Shown here: piece by piece, positions 1 to 8,297 of the stretch
Layout: each line of letters begins with the position of its first letter
How positions within the stretch are numbered: position 1 is the stretch's first letter
Assembly: GCA_009838075.1 (NCBI GenBank)
Contig: VXSG01000097.1
Span: 62,001-126,000 of the forward strand
DNA length: 64,000 nucleotides
Reading direction: 5' to 3'
Source of the DNA: Boseongicola sp. SB0665_bin_10
GTDB taxonomy: Bacteria > Pseudomonadota > Alphaproteobacteria > Rhodobacterales > Rhodobacteraceae
Notes under the pieces: model-generated
The model's database searches: none
Told to the model about the DNA's origin: nothing
The model's input: the letters and a program-made list of their open reading frames with translations, nothing else
Made by a program: the position numbers and the translations under genes

Positions 1-239
1 TCGCCGATCGTGCGGTCGTCAATTGGCTGGTAGAAGGACGGCCATCCGGTACCGCTTTCGAACTTGTGGGCCTGGTCAAAAAGGCGTGATCCGCAGCCCT
101 TGCACGTGAAGACGCCCGGCTCCTTCGGGAAATCGTCATGCGTGAAGGCGCGTTCTGTACCGTGCTTCCTGAGGACGTCGTATGCCGGCCCGCCCAACTG
201 GTCGCGCCACTCTTCATCTGATTTGACGATCTTCTCCAC
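1..239 (-). CDS. msrB: Peptide-methionine (R)-S-oxide reductase MsrB (3' end outside window)
   Basis: Reduces the R epimer of methionine sulfoxide in proteins back to methionine using thioredoxin. The visible N-terminal 79 codons begin at a GTG (VEKIVKSDEEWRDQL) preceded by a GGGGAA ribosome-binding site. They contain the family's zinc-ligand pair (CKGC, near residue 48) and the GTGWPSF substrate-pocket motif near residue 67. The catalytic C-terminal RYCxN motif and second CxxC lie beyond position 1, so the gene is cut by the window edge, not broken. It is divergent from olsB. Family identity is clear. Confidence 0.93.
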   Translation of the reverse strand, partial: MEKIVKSDEEWRDQLGGPAYDVLRKHGTERAFTHDDFPKEPGVFTCKGCGSRLFDQAHKFESGTGWPSFYQPIDDRTIG

Positions 240-337
240 CTGGTTTCCCCTTTGTCGTGCTACGGTCAAGGTTGCGGGGCAACATTGCCCACGCGAAACT
301 TAAGTCGGCGAACCGGAATCACCAAGGGGACACTGCG

Positions 338-1096
338 GTGCGCGCAACGTATAGGGCCCGACTCGCCGCTGCGCCCGAGGACATCGAGGTTGCACAGCGG
401 CTTCGGTACAGGGCCTTCATCGCGTGTCGGGATGCCGTGGCCCGTCCTGACGGGCTTGACGCGGACCCGTTTGACGACATTTGCCAGCAGGTTCTCGTCG
501 CCGAGGTGGGCAGCGACCGGGTCGTTGCCACGTTTCGGCTGCTGCGGCTTGGATGCGGGGCCGAAATCGGCAGGAGCTATTCGGCACAGCACTACGGGCT
601 GAACGGCCTTTCCCGGTTTCGGTGGCCGATGGTCGAGATCGGCCGGTTCTGCGTGGCGCCAGACGAAGGCGATCCCGGCATCCTGCACGCGGCATGGGGC
701 GCGCTGACCGCGTTCGTTGACCGGGAAGGGATCAAGCTTCTGTTCGGCTGTTCGTCGTTTCATGGAACCGACGCGGGGATCTACAGCGATGCATTCGCCA
801 TGCTGCGGGAACGCCATCTCGCACCGCAGCGCTGGCTGCCGCGCATCAAGGCGCCGCACGTGTTCAGGTTCGCGCAACGGCTTCGGCAGAAGCCGGACCG
901 GCGCCGGGCGCTGAGCTCGATGCCACCATTGCTGAGAAGCTACCTGTCAATGGGTGGCTGGGTCAGCGATCACGCGGTCATCGACCGGGAACTGAACACG
1001 CTTCACGTCTTCACCGGTCTGGAGGTTGACTCAATCCCGCCAGGGCGGGCACGCCTGCTGCGCACGGCCGCTGTCTCGCCGGACCGTCACGCTTGA
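338..1096 (+). CDS. olsB: L-ornithine N-alpha-acyltransferase (OlsB-like GNAT fold)
   Basis: Transfers a 3-hydroxyacyl group from acyl-ACP to the alpha-amine of ornithine, the first step of ornithine-lipid synthesis at the inner membrane. The 252-residue product matches the usual 250-300 residue size and shows the OlsB/hemolysin-like GNAT pattern: RLRYRAF near the N terminus, a VEIGRFCV strand in the middle and a GCSSFHGTD segment. I chose GTG at 338 because AAGGGGA lies 7 nt upstream and the homologous region starts here; an in-frame GTG at 257 would add an unconserved arginine-rich leader. No olsA (lyso-ornithine lipid acyltransferase) is adjacent; it may lie elsewhere. Followed after 31 nt by uup. 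Confidence 0.85.
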   Translation: MRATYRARLAAAPEDIEVAQRLRYRAFIACRDAVARPDGLDADPFDDICQQVLVAEVGSDRVVATFRLLRLGCGAEIGRSYSAQHYGLNGLSRFRWPMVEIGRFCVAPDEGDPGILHAAWGALTAFVDREGIKLLFGCSSFHGTDAGIYSDAFAMLRERHLAPQRWLPRIKAPHVFRFAQRLRQKPDRRRALSSMPPLLRSYLSMGGWVSDHAVIDRELNTLHVFTGLEVDSIPPGRARLLRTAAVSPDRHA

Positions 1097-1127
1097 CCTG
1101 TTTCGGAGTCCCGCATAGCCCGCCGGC

Positions 1128-2948
1128 ATGGCACGTGCACCGCTTCTTCAACTGACCGGCATCGCGCTGAAATTCGGCGGCAACCCGCTTTTTGAAGACG
1201 TGTCGCTGATCATCCAGCCGGGAGACCGCCTGGCGCTGGTCGGACGGAACGGCTCGGGGAAATCCACGCTTCTCAAGATCATGGCCGGAATGGTCGAGGT
1301 TGACGAGGGCGAACGGGCGGTTTCATCCGGAGGCAGCGTTGGCTACATGGAGCAGGAACCCGACCTGCGGGGGTGCCAGACGCTCGGCGACCTGGCGACC
1401 CAAGGCGTGGAGATCTCGGAGCATTGGCGTGTCGATGCTGCGGCCGACGGGCTGAAATTCGATGTCGACACGCCCGTCGAAGCCGCTTCCGGCGGCGCGC
1501 GGCGGAAAGCCGGGCTGGCACGGCTCATTGCGCAGGTGCCGGAGCTGCTGCTGCTTGACGAGCCAACAAACCACCTGGACATCGAGTCGATTGCCTGGCT
1601 TGAGGCGCACCTGGCCGAAGTCGGGCAGGCCTTCGTCGTGATCAGCCACGACCGTGCCTTCCTTCGCGCGCTCACGCGCGCGACGATCTGGATCGACAGG
1701 GGAGTCGTGCGCCGGCGCGAAGGCAGCTTCGCGGGCTTCGAGGAATGGCGCGACCGGGTCTGGGCGGTGGAGGACGCTGCGCGACACAAGCTCGATCGCA
1801 AGATCCTGAGCGAAGGCAAATGGGCGGTCGAGGGCATCAGCGCGCGCCGGCGGCGGGATCTGGGCCGCGTCCGGGCATTGGAGGCCATGCGGGCTGAACG
1901 TGCGAACCAGGTTCTGCGCCAGGATGCTGCAAGGATGGAACTGATGTCCGGCCCGAGATCGGGCAAGCGCATCATCGAAGCGCGACGGATTTCCAAGGAA
2001 TTCGACGGCAAGGTCATTTGCCGGGAGTTTTCGCTGCGGGTGATGCGCGGCGACCGGATCGCTCTCGTGGGGCCCAACGGAGTCGGCAAGACTGCAATGA
2101 TCGAATTGCTGTCTGGCCGCGCCGTGCCGGATGGGGGCGGAATCGATCTCGGCACGAATGTCGAGCTTGCGGTCTTCGACCAGCATCGCGCCGAACTCGA
2201 TCCCGATGCGACGCTTTGGGAAAGCCTGACAGGTGACAAGGCCATGCGGCTTCCGGGACGGTCCGATCAGGTCATGGTGCGCGGCCAGCCCAGACACGTC
2301 GTGGGCTACCTGAAGGATTTCCTGTTTGAGGAGACGCAGGCCCGCGCTCCGGTCCGGTCGCTGTCCGGCGGCGAAAGGGCGCGCCTTCTGCTCGCGCGCA
2401 TCATGGCGAAGCCCGCAAACCTGCTCGTGCTGGACGAGCCCACGAATGACCTGGACATGGAGACCCTGGATCTCCTGAGGAGCCTGCTCATCGGCAGCGA
2501 TTCCACGGTCTTGCTCGTCAGCCATGACCGGGACTTCGTCGAAAGGGTGGCGACAAGGACCCTGGCTTTCGAGGGAGCGGGTCGAATCACGGTGCACGCG
2601 GGCGGCTGGATGGACTTTGCCTGCCCGGACCGCGCGGCGCCGCAAGCATCCACCCGCGGCGGGTTGGCGAAGGAGCGCGTTCTCCGCAAGAAACGGCGGC
2701 CAAAACGGGGGAAGCCGCAGGGGCTGAGCTTCACGGAAACGCACCGCCTGAACGAGCTTCCCGGCATCATCGCCCGGCTCGAGGCCGAGATCGCAAGGTT
2801 GAGCGAATTCATGTCGGATCCCGGCCTCTTTGCCAGTGAACCGGTCAAGTTCCGGAAGGCAGCCGACGCGCTGGCCGCCAGGCAATCGCAGCTTGTCGCC
2901 GCCGAGGCGGAATGGCTTGCCCTCGAGGAAAGGGCCGAGGGCGGCTGA
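1128..2948 (+). CDS. uup: ABC-F family ATPase Uup
   Basis: Cytosolic ABC-F protein with two nucleotide-binding domains and no membrane segments; Uup proteins act on the ribosome and have been linked to precise excision of transposons. Domain 1 (about 1-250) has Walker A GRNGSGKST, signature SGGARRKAG and Walker B LLLLDEPTNHLD. Domain 2 (about 290-520) has GPNGVGKTA, LSGGERARL and LLVLDEPTNDLD. A lysine/arginine-rich stretch (about 525-545) precedes a C-terminal coiled coil that binds DNA in E. coli Uup. The 606-residue length is normal. ATG at 1128 directly precedes the first domain. Confidence 0.93.
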   Translation: MARAPLLQLTGIALKFGGNPLFEDVSLIIQPGDRLALVGRNGSGKSTLLKIMAGMVEVDEGERAVSSGGSVGYMEQEPDLRGCQTLGDLATQGVEISEHWRVDAAADGLKFDVDTPVEAASGGARRKAGLARLIAQVPELLLLDEPTNHLDIESIAWLEAHLAEVGQAFVVISHDRAFLRALTRATIWIDRGVVRRREGSFAGFEEWRDRVWAVEDAARHKLDRKILSEGKWAVEGISARRRRDLGRVRALEAMRAERANQVLRQDAARMELMSGPRSGKRIIEARRISKEFDGKVICREFSLRVMRGDRIALVGPNGVGKTAMIELLSGRAVPDGGGIDLGTNVELAVFDQHRAELDPDATLWESLTGDKAMRLPGRSDQVMVRGQPRHVVGYLKDFLFEETQARAPVRSLSGGERARLLLARIMAKPANLLVLDEPTNDLDMETLDLLRSLLIGSDSTVLLVSHDRDFVERVATRTLAFEGAGRITVHAGGWMDFACPDRAAPQASTRGGLAKERVLRKKRRPKRGKPQGLSFTETHRLNELPGIIARLEAEIARLSEFMSDPGLFASEPVKFRKAADALAARQSQLVAAEAEWLALEERAEGG

Positions 2949-3132
2949 CAGGTCCTGTGCGCTTTGAAGACGGTTCTTCCGAGCGTGTTCGGAGTCGTCG
3001 GCGCCTGGTTGGCGAGGAACGGGACGCGCTCCTCCGCCAGATTGGCAGAGGCACCCGTCAAGCCTGCAAGCCGACCCTTTCGCATCGTTTTTGGTGCGCT
3101 GGAATCAAATGGAAAAATCCTGTTTGCCGCTC

Positions 3133-3160
3133 TTGACTGCCGCAGAAATATGCGTAGAAC
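3133..3160 (+). promoter_or_regulatory. Predicted sigma-70 promoter for rplM-rpsI
   Basis: TTGACT (3133-3138), 16-bp spacer, TAGAAC (3155-3160), followed by a leader of about 30 nt before the rplM start. The -35 matches consensus at five positions and it is the only good candidate in the 248-bp gap after uup. Prediction by eye. Confidence 0.55.
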
Positions 3161-3196
3161 CCGCGCATTCACGAACTCCTCGAAACGGGAAGACCC

Positions 3197-3655
3197 ATGA
3201 GCACGTTCACCGCAACTCCGGCGGAGATTGACAAGAAGTGGATTCTGATCGATGCCGAAGGAGTCGTATTGGGGCGCCTTGCCTCGATCATTGCCATGCG
3301 CCTGCGCGGCAAGCACAAGGTGACGTACACACCGCACATGGACATGGGCGACAACGTCATCGTCGTCAACGCCGACAAGGTTCAGTTGACTGGCAACAAG
3401 CGCGACAAGCCGAACTACTGGCACACGGGCTATCCTGGCGGAATCAAGTCGCGGACGACTGGCGAGATCCTTGATGGTGCGCATCCTGAACGAGCGGTCA
3501 TGCAGGCCGTCAAGCGCATGCTTCCCAGGAACCGCCTGTCGCGAAAGCAGATGACGAATCTCCGCGTCTATGCCGGGACCGAGCATCCGCACGACGCGCA
3601 GACGCCGGAAGTGCTCGACGTCAAGTCCCTTAACAAGAAGAACACCCGGAGCTGA
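3197..3655 (+). CDS. rplM: 50S ribosomal protein L13
   Basis: Component of the large ribosomal subunit that binds 23S rRNA early in assembly. The 152-residue product has the typical L13 core: [18 protein letters not shown] at residues 13-30, [17 protein letters not shown] and the [14 protein letters not shown] segment. Length is normal for alphaproteobacteria. It forms the usual two-gene operon with rpsI, whose start lies 4 nt after the rplM stop. Confidence 0.97.
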   Translation: MSTFTATPAEIDKKWILIDAEGVVLGRLASIIAMRLRGKHKVTYTPHMDMGDNVIVVNADKVQLTGNKRDKPNYWHTGYPGGIKSRTTGEILDGAHPERAVMQAVKRMLPRNRLSRKQMTNLRVYAGTEHPHDAQTPEVLDVKSLNKKNTRS

Positions 3656-3659
3656 ATCG

Positions 3660-4172
3660 ATGGCCGAAAACGTCGCAGTGGCAAACGAACCGATGGAAAC
3701 CGCAGGAGGGGTTGAAGGCGTTCTTGCGGACATGCAGGTCGCGGCGGCCGATCCGGAGCCCGTACGCGAGCCCGTGCGCGACGAGTTTGGCAGATCCTAC
3801 GCGACGGGGAAGCGCAAGGAGGCCGTGGCCCGTGTCTGGATCAAGCCGGGCTCGGGCAGGGTGGTCGTGAACGGCAAGGACATGGACGAGTATTTTGCGC
3901 GTCCGGTGCAGCAGATGATCTTGCGGCAGCCCTTCAAGGTCGCCGGCGTTGACGGCGAATTCGACGTCATGGCGACAGTCAAGGGCGGCGGTCTTTCCGG
4001 GCAGGCGGGGGCCGTGAAGCACGGGATCTCAAAGGCGCTTCAGCTTTATGATCCCACGCATCGCGCGGCACTCAAGGCCGCGGGGTTCCTGACCCGCGAC
4101 AGCCGCGTTGTGGAGCGCAAGAAATACGGCAAGGCCAAGGCGCGCAAGAGCTTCCAGTTCTCCAAGCGCTGA
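3660..4172 (+). CDS. rpsI: 30S ribosomal protein S9
   Basis: Small-subunit protein whose basic C-terminal tail reaches the P-site tRNA. The conserved domain begins around residue 42 ([20 protein letters not shown]) and ends with the canonical [11 protein letters not shown] tail. The product is 170 residues, with an acidic, low-complexity N-terminal extension of about 40 residues, common in alphaproteobacterial S9. ATG at 3660 immediately follows the rplM stop, implying coupled translation. Confidence 0.96.
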   Translation: MAENVAVANEPMETAGGVEGVLADMQVAAADPEPVREPVRDEFGRSYATGKRKEAVARVWIKPGSGRVVVNGKDMDEYFARPVQQMILRQPFKVAGVDGEFDVMATVKGGGLSGQAGAVKHGISKALQLYDPTHRAALKAAGFLTRDSRVVERKKYGKAKARKSFQFSKR

Positions 4173-4200
4173 CGCCGGACGAGTCAGGCTTTCAACGAAA

Positions 4201-4261
4201 GGAAATTGCCGGCGCGTTGTCGCGCATGGTCCGTCCGCGTCAAGTGCCCCTGGCAATTTCC
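4201..4261. repeat. Perfect 10-bp inverted repeat downstream of rpsI
   Basis: GGAAATTGCC (4201-4210) and its exact reverse complement GGCAATTTCC (4252-4261) flank a GC-rich 41-nt loop, 29 nt after the rpsI stop. No T-tract follows, so it is not a standard intrinsic terminator; it could stabilise the 3' end of the ribosomal-protein mRNA. The remaining 177 nt up to 4438 hold nothing I recognise. Confidence 0.5.
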
Positions 4262-4438
4262 CGTGCCCGATTTTCGGAAAGATGGGTGGCCCCCGCGTAT
4301 TCCGTTCCGTCCGTGGCCGGATCGGGGTCTTGCCGCTGTTCCAGGCTTGGAGAATTCGCCCGGGTCGCTGGACTTGATGATCCGCGTGTCCAAGGGTCAG
4401 GGAGCTTCGGACAGCTCTGCAGAACCTGTTCTGAAAGG

Positions 4439-5491
4439 CTAGACCCGTCCGCGAACTTCCGGTGAGCCTTTCGCGTAGTGTCGGGCACGGAACAGCCAGT
4501 TGACCCTGCCGATACCGTCCACCTCGTTGAAGTGCGGGCACACATATTCCCAGGCAACACCACCCTCGGGCGTCACCTCGAAGACACACCCCTTTGCGCC
4601 CTCGCAAATCAAGGTGTTGCCGCTGGCAAGACGCTGGCATCCGCCCACATGCGGCGAAAAGAAGCTCTGCGGATTGTCCTTGGCCTTGTAGCGCCAGGCA
4701 ATGTCGTTGGTCGCCGGATCGATTTCCCAGACCTGGGAATGGTGCAGGTCGGAAGCGTAGGCGCCGTTGGCAAGCACCAGGATATTGCCGTTGTCGAGCA
4801 TCTGCGCGTCGTGCTGCCCGCCCATCTCGTCGTCCTGATAGTGCCAGACTATCTCGTCGGATTGCCGGTCGAGGATGAAGACGAGGTTCAGGACCTTGCA
4901 GCTGACCAGGTATTTTCCGCCCTCCAGCGGAACGATCGTGTTCGTGTGTCCCGTGGACCAGCGGTTGGCGTTGCGGTGCAGCGGGAACCGGTCGCTGCCG
5001 AACTCCGTGAGGTGCCGTTCCCAGACGACGGCGCCGGCCTCATCGATTTCGCGGATGGCTTCGCCGCAGATGCCCGCCTCGGTTTCCGAACCGGGAACGC
5101 CACCCTGGATCGATGCCTGGATCTCAGGATCGATGTCGGTGTATGCCAGATAGACGGCTCCGCCGGTTGGCAGACGCCGCGCGTCGTGATGCTGGTACGG
5201 GTCGCAATGCTCCCATACCAGGTTGCCATCCCAGTCGTATTCACGCATCAGGCCGCTGCTCGTCAGGGCGACGCCCCTGCGCTCTTCGGACCGCTCGTTG
5301 ACGAAGAGGTTCCCGTTCGGAAGCAGAGTGCACCAGAAGGTCAGTCCGCTGCCGACCGTCCAGCGGTGTGCTGTCACTCCGTCATGGTCGATCAGGTAGA
5401 CCTGGTTGCCGCCGGATGGGGCAAGGAGCACATGGCCAGGCGTCGACCGAGATCGGTCATGGTGGGTCACGCCGGTGGTCGGAGTCAGCAT
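4439..5491 (-). CDS. Arylsulfotransferase-like (ASST) beta-propeller protein
   Basis: The 350-residue product is built of repeated beta-propeller blades typical of the ASST family (GHVLLAPSGGNQVYLIDHDG, LLPNGNLFVN, HDARRLPTGGAVYLAY, HDAQMLDNGNILVLANG, SQVWEIDPATNDIAWRY). Classical members transfer sulfate between phenols in the periplasm. Here there is no signal peptide and the length is shorter than the roughly 600-residue enterobacterial enzyme, so a cytosolic, functionally unassigned member is more likely. Conserved histidines (HHDARR, GHTNTI, QHDAQ) are visible. Divergent from the P450 gene with 158 bp between them. Family is fairly certain, reaction is not. Confidence 0.7.
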   Translation of the reverse strand: MLTPTTGVTHHDRSRSTPGHVLLAPSGGNQVYLIDHDGVTAHRWTVGSGLTFWCTLLPNGNLFVNERSEERRGVALTSSGLMREYDWDGNLVWEHCDPYQHHDARRLPTGGAVYLAYTDIDPEIQASIQGGVPGSETEAGICGEAIREIDEAGAVVWERHLTEFGSDRFPLHRNANRWSTGHTNTIVPLEGGKYLVSCKVLNLVFILDRQSDEIVWHYQDDEMGGQHDAQMLDNGNILVLANGAYASDLHHSQVWEIDPATNDIAWRYKAKDNPQSFFSPHVGGCQRLASGNTLICEGAKGCVFEVTPEGGVAWEYVCPHFNEVDGIGRVNWLFRARHYAKGSPEVRGRV

Positions 5492-5649
5492 CGAACAAGT
5501 CCTTGTAGCGCCCCAGGTCGCAGAAATGCCGAAAGGAATAGTGCTGCCATTGTCAACCCGTCAATGCTTGTCTTCGTGTTGTCAGGAGACGCGCCAGGCC
5601 CTAGCGTTCAGGCCAATTGTCCCGGAGAGCCCAGGATCGGAGACTCGCT

Positions 5650-6852
5650 TTGCAAGCGCCCACAACCAATCGGTCAGCCACGCGGCCGCCAGCCTGTGAC
5701 ATCGATTTCTTCAGCGATGAATGTGTAATGGACCCTGTTTCGGCCTATCACCGGATGCTGGCCACCGGTCCGGTCGTTTGGCTGCCCAGGAACCGATTGC
5801 ACGCGATTTGCGGCTATGACGCGCTGACGACGTCGTTGCGCAATCACGAAGTCTTTCGTTCCGGAAAGGGCGTTTCGATCGACGACTCGGTCAACGAATT
5901 CCTCATCGGCAGCACTCTCAACTCTGACCCGCCCGAGCACGACGCGACTCGGGCCATCACGTTCGGGCCGCTTACGCCGAAGGCGCTGGAAGAGGTACGT
6001 GCCCGGATCGAGGAAGAGGCACGACTCATTGCCGACCGGGTGGTCGCACAGCGCGAGTTTGACGCCGTCAGTGACCTCGCGACGCGCCTGCCACTGGCAA
6101 TCGTGCGCGACCTGGTTGGGCTTGGCGCCAATGGCAGGGAACACATGCTGGAATGGGCTGCTGCCACGTTTGAACTGATGGGAGATCCGCGGGATCGAAA
6201 GGAGACGGCTGTCAAGAACCTGGGCGAGTTGCGCCGGTTCCTGGAAGATCCCGAGGTGTTGAATGGTCTCAGCCCCGACGGCTGGGCCAATCGTGCAACG
6301 CGCATGGCGGTCGAGGCCGGGATGGAGCACAGGAAGGCGATTTCGCTGATGCGGGACTACATCGCGCCCAGCCTCGACACGACGATTGCGGCCATCGGGT
6401 ACGGCGTGATGCTGTTTGCCCGACGCCCCGATCAATGGGACAAGCTGCGGCAGGACCGGTCGCTCGTGCGCAACGCCATCGAGGAAGTCGTTCGGCTCAA
6501 TACGCCGATCAAGACCCTGTCGCGCCTTGTTGAAGAAGACGTCGAGGTCGGTGGCACGATCTTGCCGAAAGGGAGCCGGACCATGATGATGTTCGGTGCC
6601 GCCAACCGCGACCCGTCAAAGTTCGAGAACCCGGACGACTTTGACATCGAACGGAATGTGCGAGGACATGTCGGTTTTGGACACGGCACGCATGCGTGCC
6701 TTGGCATGCACCTGGCCCGCCTTGAAATGAACTGCCTGTTCAATGCACTGGCAGATCGCGTTGAACGCTTTGAACTCATCGGGGAACCCGTTCCAGGGAA
6801 GATCAGCGTGATCCACAGCTTTCGACGGCTGATGGTCCGCGTCGGAGCCTGA
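5650..6852 (+). CDS. Cytochrome P450
   Basis: Soluble class I bacterial P450 monooxygenase. The heme-binding loop FGHGTHACLGMHLAR holds the cysteine ligand (about residue 357), the ExxR motif is EEVVR, and the I-helix oxygen-activation segment reads APSLDTT, with proline where many P450s have glycine. I favour TTG at 5650 because CGGAGA lies 6 nt upstream and the conserved N-terminal region (DIDFFSDE) needs a start before the first internal ATG; a TTG at 5617 is an alternative. About 400 residues, normal size. No ferredoxin or ferredoxin reductase gene is adjacent, so electrons must come from elsewhere. Substrate cannot be deduced. Confidence 0.9.
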   Translation: MQAPTTNRSATRPPACDIDFFSDECVMDPVSAYHRMLATGPVVWLPRNRLHAICGYDALTTSLRNHEVFRSGKGVSIDDSVNEFLIGSTLNSDPPEHDATRAITFGPLTPKALEEVRARIEEEARLIADRVVAQREFDAVSDLATRLPLAIVRDLVGLGANGREHMLEWAAATFELMGDPRDRKETAVKNLGELRRFLEDPEVLNGLSPDGWANRATRMAVEAGMEHRKAISLMRDYIAPSLDTTIAAIGYGVMLFARRPDQWDKLRQDRSLVRNAIEEVVRLNTPIKTLSRLVEEDVEVGGTILPKGSRTMMMFGAANRDPSKFENPDDFDIERNVRGHVGFGHGTHACLGMHLARLEMNCLFNALADRVERFELIGEPVPGKISVIHSFRRLMVRVGA

Positions 6853-7207
6853 AGTGACATCGGGACCTGCCGCGGAGTTGCCGCCCTGCATATCGGGACG
6901 CCACAGCGAATTCCTGGTTGGCGAGGGGCCGGTCCCGGTACGGGCGGCGAACTTTCAGGTTCGGACGGGCTTGCACGTCCGCAGGGGTGACCTTCAGCAT
7001 CGGGCAGCAAGCCGCGACGCGTCAAGGAAGCGTTGGCGACGCTTTCGACGCAAGGCGCGCATCGGTGAGCGGGCCTGCAGGTTCCGCGGGCAGCCGCGAG
7101 AATTCGGACACCTTGCAATTTCGGGTCCAAGGCTGCAGCTGCCGAGCGCTGCCGGATTGCCCCCGAAAGAGCGCAATCCTCCAACTTGAGCCAAGGAGTG
7201 ACGGAAC
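6853..7207. other. Intergenic stretch, no gene recognised
   Basis: 355 bp between the P450 and the dehydrogenase pseudogene. Short open frames exist on both strands, but none shows a recognisable motif. A strong ribosome-binding site, AAGGAG (7193-7198), remains in front of the pseudogene. Confidence 0.5.
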
Positions 7208-8098
7208 ACGATCAAGCCCGCGATCGGATTCATCGGACTCGGCCTCATGGGTTCCGCCATGGCGGAGCGTCTTCAGTCCCGAGGCCATTCGTTGACCGTC
7301 ATTGCCAACCGGTCACGCGAGAACGTGGATGCCGCGGTCGCGCGCGGCGCGACTGAAGTCGGCACCGCAAGGGAACTCGCCGTGGCCAGCGATGTCGTCA
7401 TGCTTTGTCTCGCCACGTCCGCGCAGGTCGAGAGCCGCATGCGCGGGCCGGAGGGCGAGATCGCGGGCCTTCGCGAGAGAGCCGTCGTGATCGACTTCGA
7501 AACCTCCCTACCCGGGTCCACGCGGAAACTGGCCGAAGAGGTGGCCGCTGCGGGCGGGGCCTATCTGGACGCACCGCTCGGGCGGACGCCATTGCATGCC
7601 CGGGACGGTCTTCTGAACATCATGGGCGCGGGCGACAAGACGGCGTTCGACAGGGTCGGGCCGGTCCTGGACGAGCTGGGCGAAAACGTCTTTCACCTCG
7701 GCCCGTCGGGAACGGGCCACGTCCTGAAGCTCATCAACAATTTCTGTGCGCAATGCATGGCGAATGCCTTTGCAGAGGCGTTCGCCATGGCAGACAGGAC
7801 AGGAGTTGACCGTCAGGTGGTCTATGGCGTGATGTCTGCGGGGCCCGTAGGTTCGGGCATGATGGATTTCATCTAGTCGTATGCGGTCGAAGGCAACGCG
7901 GACGTGCTGGCGTTTTCGGTGCGAAACGCTGCAAAGGTTGTCGGCTACTACAGGCAGATGGCCAGGGATGCAGGCGTGCGGTCGATCATGGCCGAGGGCG
8001 CGATGCAGGCGCTCGAAGAGGCGATCTCGATGGGGCGGGGCAGCACGCTGGTGCCGGAGCAGGTGGACTTCTTCGCCAGGAAGTTCGAATCCGGCTAA
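7208..8098 (+). pseudogene. 3-hydroxyisobutyrate dehydrogenase-family NAD(P)-dependent oxidoreductase, disrupted
   Basis: The frame encodes a complete 296-residue beta-hydroxyacid dehydrogenase: Rossmann motif IGFIGLGLMGSAM, catalytic-lysine region GHVLKLINNF, and a normal C terminus ending DFFARKFESG. Two lesions are visible. Homology begins right after an ACG codon at 7208, spaced 9 nt from an intact AAGGAG site, where ATG is expected; the first in-frame ATG (7247) lies inside the NAD-binding motif. Codon 223 (7874-7876) is TAG within MMDFI-stop-SYAVEGNADV, where AAG (Lys) is the simplest ancestral codon. Reading resumes in the same frame to TAA at 8096. Probably a recent pseudogene beside the TRAP genes; ACG initiation plus amber readthrough is unlikely but not excluded. 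Confidence 0.82.
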
Positions 8099-8239
8099 GC
8101 GCCGCGACGGCGGACGCCTGGCGCCTCCCTTTCTCCCGCGGGCCAATGCAGGGGCTCGAGTCGCGGACCGACCTGCCGAGAGCGCAGCAAAGGAAAAGGT
8201 TGCATCTCTTCGCTTTCTCTTTACTTTCGCGTCCTGCAC

Positions 8240-8257
8240 GGACAGGCATGCCTGTCC
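8240..8257. promoter_or_regulatory. Perfect 18-bp palindrome upstream of the TRAP operon
   Basis: GGACAGGCATGCCTGTCC is fully self-complementary with no spacer and sits 40 nt upstream of the TRAP binding-protein start, in the 199-bp gap after the pseudogene. Position and symmetry fit a dimeric repressor operator; an mRNA hairpin is also possible. A good ribosome-binding site, AGGAGGAAAG (8281-8290), follows. Confidence 0.5.
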
Positions 8258-8297
8258 TGACACCTTTACGACGACACACCAGGAGGAAAGACACACA

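Noticed and set aside
8238-8251. 14-nt match (ACGGACAGGCATGC) with a site near 59032
   Set aside because: Exact matches of this length are expected by chance in 64 kb when both strands are compared; flanks do not match and the second site is not palindromic.
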